Shown here piece by piece: positions 56,050 through 64,000 of a DNA stretch of 64,000 nt. Below the pieces are notes generated by a model. The model saw nothing but the letters and a program-made list of their open reading frames with translations, was not told the DNA's origin and ran no database searches. Each line of letters begins with the position of its first letter. The first letter of the stretch is position 1. Both the position numbers and the translations under genes were made by a program. The stretch covers positions 247,066,764-247,130,763 of the forward strand of contig OY282559.1 in assembly GCA_958295665.1 (NCBI GenBank), in the 5' to 3' direction. Source of the stretch: Tipula vernalis. Its lineage: Eukaryota > Arthropoda > Insecta > Diptera > Tipulidae.

Positions 56050-59000
56050 AAGCTATTAGACGGAATCCGTAATGCCGAAAATAGTAGGAAATACCTTTAA
56101 GGCTTACGGCGACCCGATAATCATGTAGGTACGAATTTCGCCTGTTGATTTGAGCAATCTTGTGATTGAACAATGGTAGAATTTTATTCACCAGCATGAT
56201 TATTCTTATAAAAACGTTCCATATTTTGAGGGTATTTGATTGCGTTTGGCATACGTTTTTATTTTGTAAATTGAGAGCAATTGGAATTGACAGTTTGCTG
56301 ATATCATGGATTAAGAGTTTTCTTTAGCGTCGCAAAATTTAATGGCTGTTTTTCATTTCCATAAATGACTTTTTACCTTCAACTCTCAATCCAATTCATT
56401 CTTACTCTGAGGGCAGCTCACCTAACGCATCTTATCATTTTTCCAATCTGCAAGGAGTATACAATTTCCTTATTTGGGTAGGCATATCAAAGATCGATAT
56501 GGCTGAGATCTGTAAGACAATTAAATTTCCTTCAGTGATTAGTTCACCAGCAGTGATACTCCTTCGTTTTGTCCTGATAACCTTAATTGAAAAGTAAGTT
56601 CGAGAGGAGCCTTTTCGTTAACAGCCACGGGAATAGTATTACCTAGTCTTCAAATGAAAATGTCCAATTTAGGCGAAAACATCTAAAGTTAAATATTTGG
56701 CTTATTGTTATTATTTCTTTACTACCTTACAGCAAAGTCAATCGGTAATTACAATTATGGTTACAATATCACAAAGCAATAATTCAACATTGAACTTCTA
56801 GACTGTTTCTGAGGATCATATTTCATTTAAATAAGAAACGAATCTAGCTCAAATCAAATAAGAATCTTACAGTTACGTAAGTATATCCTTATACTATTCA
56901 GGAACAGCCCCTCAGATTAAAATCACTGACATTAAAGGCTGAATTAAATAGTAGTCGTGCTCAATATTGGCTTAGAAACTCCGAAAATCGTAAACGAAGA
57001 CAGATATCTCAAAAGATTCCAGCGGTAATGATCTGCAGAAGGAACAAACTCGTTTGTATGCTTGGACGAACCATGAATTTGAACAAATTGCAAACGCTCA
57101 GAAGATAAAAGTGCAACCATCCAATTGGAATAAGTTGACTTCAATTTGGTAAGCTTAATGATCAAAATTGAGTATTCTATATTATGAAAAGTTAGAGCGC
57201 ACTACATCAAGCTGCCATTTCGATTCGATGTTACTGTGTTAATGTCAATAAATAAAATCTGGTTTGTAACTGCCAGAACCTTTCAGGAAAAACCTTGTAT
57301 TAAACCGGGAATTCCACGATAGTTACGAACTAATATCCCTTCACAATTTAAAGATTAGGCGGATGAAAATATCTTCCAACTTCCGTTAAATACCATGGTT
57401 AGGGAAGCTCTAAACTCTAGGGCCCATAAACAATCCCAAACCTCTTCTTTAATAAAATTTGTAGATTTTAATCATGCCCGGGAGAGCCTTGATGTGAAGG
57501 ATTGTTCTTAAACAGATTCAAAAATGAAAGCGTACAAATCACATGACTCAGAGACCAGTCTGTTGATGAAAGTTCATCTGTGTTTCTTTCACTGTTAATA
57601 AATTTCCAAAAATCCTTCGGAATCGAAGTCAAGTACTTCTCAATCTGTAAAATATAGTTACTATAAAGAAAACAGTTTAAAGCCTTAAACCTTTTTTTCG
57701 AACTTTAACGAAAGCTGAATAATATTCCAAACCATGTATCTTAAGTACATGTACGTAATATGTACTTATATAGAGAATCAAGCTTGTTACGACATTTCTA
57801 TAGTGTACCAGTTTCTTGTTGAATCAGGGGTCGCGACAGCGAGATTTTTCTCTGATTGAGGTAATATACCTTTTGGTTCCGTTAAAGCCATCTCCCCGGC
57901 CATGCAAATTCCAATTAAAATTGATTAAATTGATTATTAATGAAATCGAAAAAATATGAAATCAAAATGAAGATTATTTTTGCAATTTAACTTGTTATTG
58001 CAGTTGCAAATTAATAGTTGGGACTACTAATCGTCGTTATAGAAGAAATAGTGAAAAGAACAGTACAATTGTTTACCTCGGTAAATTGTTAAATCTAGAT
58101 CCAAAGGGAATATACACCACGACCACAAGTACCGAGGGTTTGGTTAATATTTACTCGAACTAGAATTAAATCAGTTAGGAAGTGGATGACGAGTAACCAA
58201 CACTTTTAAGATGGAATTCTTCATCGTAAATAAGACGATTAATTGAAATTATTGGTAAGACAAGTCCCTGTCTCACCAATGATGATTATGTCATAAGTGT
58301 CAAGTTCACCAAGGAAAAGTACCTTCTTAGCCTTACCATAAATGTCAGAGGAATTATGATTTTTAACATCTTCCAAATGAATAAGATAAAATGTTGGCTA
58401 AAATTTGCTGAAAGTATTTGTTCATTTTTGCGACACACTCTCTCTGAAAATTCCTTCGGAATCCATATTTGTCCTAAAACGAACGGTTAGTTCTAAATAT
58501 CTCTCCTAATTTTTTTTCAGAATTGTTAGTCTAAGTAAATTTTGAGAATTTTAAAATTGTTTAAAACTTTGCACGTCGCATCACTTATGGTGATTTTAAA
58601 AGCGCAATTTTGTACCCAAACAAATTAAACCTACATACATATGTATATGTATACTCAATTTTCTTAAATGCGTGTTCATTCGTAACGCACTTGAGTAATC
58701 TTAAATAAATAATCCGATGTTAGTTTATTTAGTATTGCGGCGCCATTTTTGAGTTACATTCAAGTCAATTAAAAATGTATCCAAATTTTTTCTTAATCGT
58801 TTACGAATTCAAAACTTTATACAAATAAATCTAAATGGCTGCTGAGCTGACTGTGTAATACGTATAGTGTAATACAATAAACATATGTATGTAATGCATT
58901 TTAACCATATACTCTATATCTATATGTAAATAACATATATGTGTGTCAATGTATATAGAAATTTATTGATTTTTCTTGTGTTTTATTGCAATCACATATT

Positions 59001-60170
59001 ATAAAACGAGCACAGCATGTATACATACGTACGTTGTGTGTACACACAAAAAACTATGTACAAAACAAAAAAAATTGATGCTCGTTTGCTGTAAACCATA
59101 TTATAATGTATTATACATATTTACGTAATATGTGAAAAGAGGCCTCATGGCATGTCATCAATATAACACCGCGTAAAAAATGAAGCTGTTCATTTATATA
59201 CGAATTGGTGTAAACACAACAGAATAGGATCGAACACATACTTTTCATTCACCCACATATCAGCATAATGCCATCACCGTTTTATACTTAATATGCTGGA
59301 GATGTATGTCAAATCACAAAAATTACAAAATGCAATATAAGAGAATAAAAATAAAGTTATGCATGTGCCCTGGCACATAATATCCAACGACGAAGAGGAA
59401 GAAGCTAAAATTGAAACGTCACACACTAATCTAAATGATGTACATAATATTATGTATACCCAGAGTTATGGAGAGAAGCAAGAAATTCTGATTTTTGTTG
59501 TTTCAGTATACTCGTGCACTTATAAAAATGTATTTGGTATGATTGGATATATGTATGTACAGGCGCCATCCAACGAGGCGACAATTTTAATACTGACTGC
59601 TGTGTGTGTGTCCAAAAAAATCAAATGTTGTTAACAAAAATGGGTCTCTTTAAGTTTTATGTGATTTTTATGATTTCAATTAAATTTTTTAATTCAATTT
59701 TTTGCAATAAATACCCCAACAACAAATTATTATTTTTATATGGGCAATTTTGAATATTTTATTTTTATTTTTTTTTTATTAGTGAAAACAGGAAATTTAT
59801 CCGCTTTCGTGTAATCGTTAACATTTTTGACGATAAAGTTATTTTCCTTCTCCGAATTAATGGTCTGTGACAGCTTATAGTTATAAATGTACGAAGGAAG
59901 CTATGACGAATTTCCTATTGTGTAGCATCGAAAAATGTAGTTTATCGATCCGGTTTGTGCCACCTTAAAATTGCAATATTGTTTTGTATATATATATGAA
60001 ATGTTTGAAATTATTGTTTAAGATCAAATAATAAATTCCAAATCGATAAATAATTTAATTTGTGTGGAAAATGGTGAACCATTATCGATAGTAGAAACTT
60101 TTAGATTATAAGTACATATTGGTAAAGTAACGAGGTCGATTTAAATCTCTAAATACATAATTGGTTTGTT
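56050..60170. other. AT-rich intergenic or intronic sequence
   Basis: No gene was recognised. A possible fragment of the hairpin MITE (AATAAGAAACGAATC...AAATAAGAATCTTA) lies at about 56835-56873. TACATATGTATATG-type repeats occur near 58635-58650 and 58905-58945. The minus frame at 56944-57165 and the plus frame at 59359-59634 have no recognised motif. Confidence 0.45.
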
Positions 60171-60175
60171 TGAAT

Positions 60176-60293
60176 GTAAATTTTCTGTTTTGCGTTTCTT
60201 CTATTTTGTTATAATTTTCTTAGAAAACGTCATAAGATTTAGTTTTCGTAGAAATAAAAGCAAAATAGAAGAAAACACTGATAGAAAATTTAC
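60176..60293. mobile_element. 118-bp MITE, GTAAATTTTCT ends
   Basis: The left arm GTAAATTTTCTGTTTTGCGT then TTCTTCTATTTTG pairs with the right arm, whose inverse reads GTAAATTTTCTATCAGTGTT then TTCTTCTATTTTGC. The arms are about 35-40 bases. The element is non-coding. Confidence 0.7.
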
Positions 60294-60904
60294 AACGAAA
60301 TAATTTAATTGTTGAAACTAATACTAGTGACATGTGTCAAGTTCAAGATTAGCTAGTCACTTTTTATTTCAAGATTAGAGACTAGGTGCGATTAGTGAAC
60401 TGAGGGATTAGTTATATTGAAGGTTGTTATATATTGAAGGCTACCTCTTTCTATTGAGTTTATTATGTAAATGTTAACAAATAATTTGTGGTGAAAATAA
60501 ATACAAAAATTGAAAATTTTAAATAATAATCAAAGTATTTAAATTATAATTTATTTGTTTAATGTTTATCTCACAAAACTATTGGAGATTATACTAAATC
60601 GAGTTTGTAGCTAGAAAATAAAAACAAAATCTATAATAAATAAAATTTTACCCAATCAAGAACATAGTTTGGTCAAAAAACTGAACAATTTTTTGGAAGT
60701 TTTACATCCAAAGAACTACCCAACTGAAATTCATATTAAAGAATTTTAATGGTGGTTAAGTTGCCAAAATTTTCGGAAAACGAGCCCAGCCAAAAATTCC
60801 TTTTTAACCTAAAATGACCTGTCGGTAACTCCTACCCTACCAAGTCCCTTACAACGATATTTCTTTTACACTGATTGGCGCTTTTCATCTAACAAGAGAA
60901 CCTT
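60294..60904. other. AT-rich sequence
   Basis: No gene. GATTAG-rich sequence near 60345-60416 resembles the CAGACTA-end MITE family. Confidence 0.4.
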
Positions 60905-61240
60905 AATTCAAAAAATTATAAAAACTATACTAAGTTGAAGAACTCTGTGAGACATTAACGAAACCAATTTTTTAATCGGCAACCAAGCCCTTTTTAGGGG
61001 TTAAAACCACTCTTAATTTTCGAAAAAAAAAGTTAATATCATCCCCTAAAAAAAGAGAGATGCAACTATCATAAACTAATTTACTATGGATTACTTGTAC
61101 TTATTATGAGGAATAATTACCAGTTTGTTTTATAAAAAAGAGGTGGATTTAACCCCTAAAAAGGCCTTGATTGCCGATGAAAAAAATGGTTTCGTTAATG
61201 TATCCATCACAAAGTACTACAACTTAGAATTTTTTTTAAG
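60905..61240. mobile_element. MITE with about 90-bp terminal inverted repeats
   Basis: The left arm contains ACATTAACGAAACCA, ATCGGCAACCAAG and CCTTTTTAGGGGTTAAA (about 60950-61015). The right arm carries the inverse (TTTAACCCCTAAAAAGG, TTGATTGCCGAT, TGGTTTCGTTAATGT, about 61150-61200). Pairing extends outward through CTAAGTTG / CAACTTAG. The middle is AT-rich and non-coding. Confidence 0.8.
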
Positions 61241-61244
61241 TAGA

Positions 61245-61830
61245 AAAACTAATTTTAGCCCTTATGGTATGTCGTCAGTTAAACATTCTTCAACAACTTG
61301 AGCTCGGCATCAACAATAACGTTTTGTAACGTTTGTGACAGTTGCAATAGTTGTTTTTGGTATCATAAGCTATCATCCTAAATTTAAAGCTTAAACCCGC
61401 TGATGGCGCCATTTGTTACTATTTTATTAATGACCAACACTCAAAACAATGGAAATCTATCTAAATAATATTTCTTAAGAAACAGCTAAAGCAGTTTTAG
61501 GTTCGTTTGAATTGCGCGGTCCTTAAAATTTCTTGTCATCGATTTTAATATCTACAGGAAACTATTCAACTCTGATGTCATTTAAAGTGATGTCACAGGG
61601 CAAAATTAAATGGGGTCCACTAACTTTTGGATTATTTTCTTTTAATATGAAACGTTTGATAAAAGATTGGCAGATTCAACCAGAATACTTCAAAAATATT
61701 CAGGCAACTGGTCAACACTGTAAATATGTTTGATGTTTTTTTTTTTTCAAACCGTTTGTCAACTAAACAATTCCACCTTACCAAATTGGGGGACTCCTCC
61801 GCCAGAACATTTGCAAGCAAAAGTAAGTAA
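61245..61830. other. AT-rich sequence before the non-LTR remnant
   Basis: No domain was recognised. It may be unrelated DNA into which the 5'-truncated retroelement was inserted. Confidence 0.4.
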
Positions 61831-61834
61831 CAAG

Positions 61835-63195
61835 TGGGGGGCGTACTGTTCCCCTACTTTGGAATTTGGTCGTAAATGACTTGTTGCTGAGACTGGAGGA
61901 AGGTGACTTCAAGGTGGTTGCCTATGCGGATGATGTTGCTATTGATGTCCGTGGCAAATATCCTGACACCCTTAGTGAGCTTATGCAATATGCCCTGGGC
62001 ATTCTTTCACTATGGGCCAACGGCTGTGGGTTGAATGTGAACCCACACAAAACCGAATTGGTTCTTTTATCTAGGAAATATAAACTTCCTCATATCGATC
62101 CTCCCACTTGACTTTTACAGTTGAAGCGAAGTTTTTGGGTCTCGTTTTGGATAGCAAATTAAATTGGAAACCTAATATTTTGGAAAGGGTAAAGAAAGCT
62201 ACGGTCGCGTTATACTCTTGCAAAAATGCCGTTGGGAAAGAATGGGGGCTGCAGCCCCGCATCGTACATTAGCTTTATACCGCAGTAGTCAGACCCACAC
62301 TCTTGTATGGGGTAACAGTCTGGTGGCCTACTCTGGACAAAACTGTCAACCAAAAGCTGTTGACAAAAGTTCAGAGAACAATCTCTCTGTAGATCAGTAG
62401 TGCATTGAGGAGAACATCCACTCAGGTACTGGAGACTACTCTTTTTGACTCCTCTAGATATCTTGGCGAAACAGTTGTCAGCTTGTACTGCCATATGACT
62501 GAAATCCACCTCAATGTGAACCTGCGACAATACAGGGCATTCATCTATTTTGTGCAACAAACAAATTCAAAAGATCACCGACTATACTGTCCCAGCAACC
62601 ATCTTTTGTCACAAAGTTCCGAACTAGGATCCCATCCAGCGAGGACTGGATGATGGGTGCAGTTTTGAAACCGGGAGTTATAAACTTCTTCACTGATGGT
62701 TCAAATATACAAAAGCCGATGAACTGGCTCGACGTGGTATAACGGACCACTTTTCAGAAAGCAGAAAGGGTATTGAAATGCCTCTTGCGGTACGCAAACT
62801 GCTGCTTCAGGAAGAAGCTAGCAAGCTGACGAATAGACAGATGGTCAAGTATCACCTCATGCGTAATAATCGGCAGGTCTGGCCAAAGTTGGACTGGCGA
62901 GGTTGAAACAGCTGATCTCACTTCAGCGGAGTCAGATCAGTGTGGTTTTTGGAGTGATTACGGGGCACTATCTCATAGGCAGGCATGTGAGTAGACTTGG
63001 TTTCTTCTCACATGACTACTGTCGTAGATGCGAGGTCGAAGAGGAGAAAGAGACAGTACTTTATCTTATTTGCATCTGCCCTCGTCTGGCACAAAACAGA
63101 CTAAAGCCTCTTCTTCAAGGATCTGATGGATCTCGGTAGGATTGACGTCAGGAGTATCCATCGCTTTGTTAACAGCTCAAAATGGTTCCAATAAG
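61835..63195 (+). pseudogene. Non-LTR retrotransposon ORF2 remnant (RT palm, RNase H, C-terminus)
   Basis: The plus strand starts within the reverse transcriptase: GGVL, then in a shifted frame PLLWNLVVNDLLLRLEEG and FKVVAYADDVAIDVRGKYPD. YADD (61923-61934) is the catalytic motif C that binds metal. LSLWANGCGLNVNPHKTELV follows. Downstream blocks show many frameshifts. FFTDGSN (about 62687-62706) is the first catalytic segment of an RNase H domain, which then jumps to ADELARRG, so its middle is deleted. The tail has CRRCEVEEEKETVLYLICIC, a Cys/His segment in which the usual His is Tyr. It ends SIHRFVNSSKW. RT plus RNase H suggests an I/LOA-type clade. It is 5' truncated and dead. Confidence 0.88.
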
Positions 63196-63199
63196 TTGT

Positions 63200-63915
63200 C
63201 ACGGAAAATGCTTTTTCGGATTCAATTATTTGCCTTGATGCCGACTTCTATTTTATTTTCCTTTTATGTACATATATTAACGGGTTTATGCTTAGGCATT
63301 ACTTTCTGAATATCTCATTAAGCGCATATGCAACAACACACAGGGGGGAAACAAGGGAGAATAACGTGAGGTAATTAAGCGAATCGTGAGTTCAGTCTTG
63401 AAGAATCCTATTTTTGACATTGAGTGTAATTTCTATAGATTCTATAGGTTGTAAGTGGTGAAAATATGTATACACAAGGCAACCACAATCCGTCTGTAAG
63501 AGAATCAAGGGTAGATAGGGGTAGAGGTAGAGTACAGCTAGATATGTCTCCGGAGCTCCCGAGCAGATAGGTGAGCTATATCCCAATTTATGCCTTACAA
63601 GAAATCTTATTAGTTATTGTTAAACCGAGCATATCGAAGGACTCAGAGTGGCTCACATTGGACTCTCTAATCACGAAAAACCAAACAACAATTTTGGGAA
63701 TACCGTCAGGACCAGTGGATTTCTTGTGTACACAATAGAGCTAGTAAGTGATAAAACAGGAGGTGTAAACGAAGAGCTATGAAGGTTAGTATTCATTCCA
63801 TCTTTTAAAGTTGGTATAATGGTCTACCAGGTATTCAAGAGGTTCTCCTCCATCTTTCAAGTGAACGCCTAGGAAAGATCGCCGCATATCGCACATTTCT
63901 TGATAGTCTTATACC
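63200..63915. other. Sequence of mixed composition, unassigned
   Basis: No confirmed gene. A short minus-strand motif KKSTGPDGIPKIV (about 63726-63688) resembles the PGPDGIP block of non-LTR reverse transcriptases, but the sequence around it does not continue the match. Confidence 0.3.
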
Positions 63916-63920
63916 GTAGA

Positions 63921-64000
63921 CAGACTAGGGATTAGCTAAGCGCGATTAGTGATACAAGATTAGCTAATCCACCACAAATCCATTTGTGTTGACAGACTTG
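63921..64000. mobile_element. Left end of a CAGACTA-end MITE, cut by the window end
   Basis: CAGACTAGGGATTAGCTAAG at 63921 matches the terminal repeat of the element at 55940-56046 (right end, inverted). The right terminus would lie beyond the window. Confidence 0.45.

Noticed and set aside
62210..62560. A 116-codon minus-strand frame
   Set aside because: It is antisense to the non-LTR retrotransposon remnant read on the plus strand.

Overview
The window looks like intergenic or intronic DNA of an insect, most likely a higher fly. It is strongly AT-rich, has many A/T homopolymers and the TACATATGTATGTA-type simple repeats common in fly DNA. Its recognisable coding matter consists of eukaryotic transposon genes: mariner and Tc1 DNA transposons, a hAT-type element, Jockey-like and RNase H-bearing non-LTR retrotransposons, and a Ty3/gypsy pol. 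I found no intact host gene, tRNA, rRNA, CRISPR array or bacterial-type operon. The species assignment is inference; the transposon identities rest on protein motifs read from the sequence.

Layout. 1-2.8 kb is AT-rich, with a long near-perfect hairpin (2470-2586). 2.8-3.7 kb is a stack of inverted-repeat elements (MITEs) with 3-bp TTA/TAA target duplications. 3.85-5.55 kb is a 3'-end Jockey-like fragment split by a dead mariner (4239-5450). 6.46-6.64 kb is one copy of a hairpin MITE whose best copy lies at 20773-20933. 9.24-9.85 kb is the 3' end of a minus-strand non-LTR retrotransposon with a TAA-repeat tail. 12.84-13.5 kb is a satellite whose relative, in opposite orientation, lies at 51.5-52.2 kb. 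16.3-17.0 kb is a decayed Tc1/mariner-type transposase. 17-36 kb is mostly unassigned AT-rich sequence with MITEs at 23.7 and 25.8 kb and an unrecognised, broken, coding-like minus-strand tract around 32.2-33.1 kb.

36.36-39.60 kb is bounded like a hAT element (short terminal repeats, near-perfect 8-bp duplication) and is filled with a degenerate ATTATTC repeat. 39.9-41.0 kb is a minus-strand Ty3/gypsy pol remnant that has lost most of its reverse transcriptase. 42.7-43.05 kb is a Tc1 fragment. 45.6-46.7 kb is a second dead mariner. 46.9-47.2 kb is a possible transposase start interrupted by a 165-bp MITE. 49.07-49.42 kb is an internally deleted transposase whose N- and C-termini are fused. 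49.5-50.1 kb is a MITE containing another MITE, both flanked by TTA. 50.6-51.1 kb holds the longest unassigned open frame. 53.5-54.74 kb is a Tc1 element with terminal repeats of about 180 bp. 61.8-63.2 kb is a non-LTR reverse transcriptase / RNase H remnant.

None of the recognised coding regions is intact. The elements relate by insertion into and beside one another rather than by joint function: mariner in Jockey, MITE in MITE, MITE in transposase fragment. The main interest is this layered insertion history and the small undescribed inverted-repeat families with clean target duplications.
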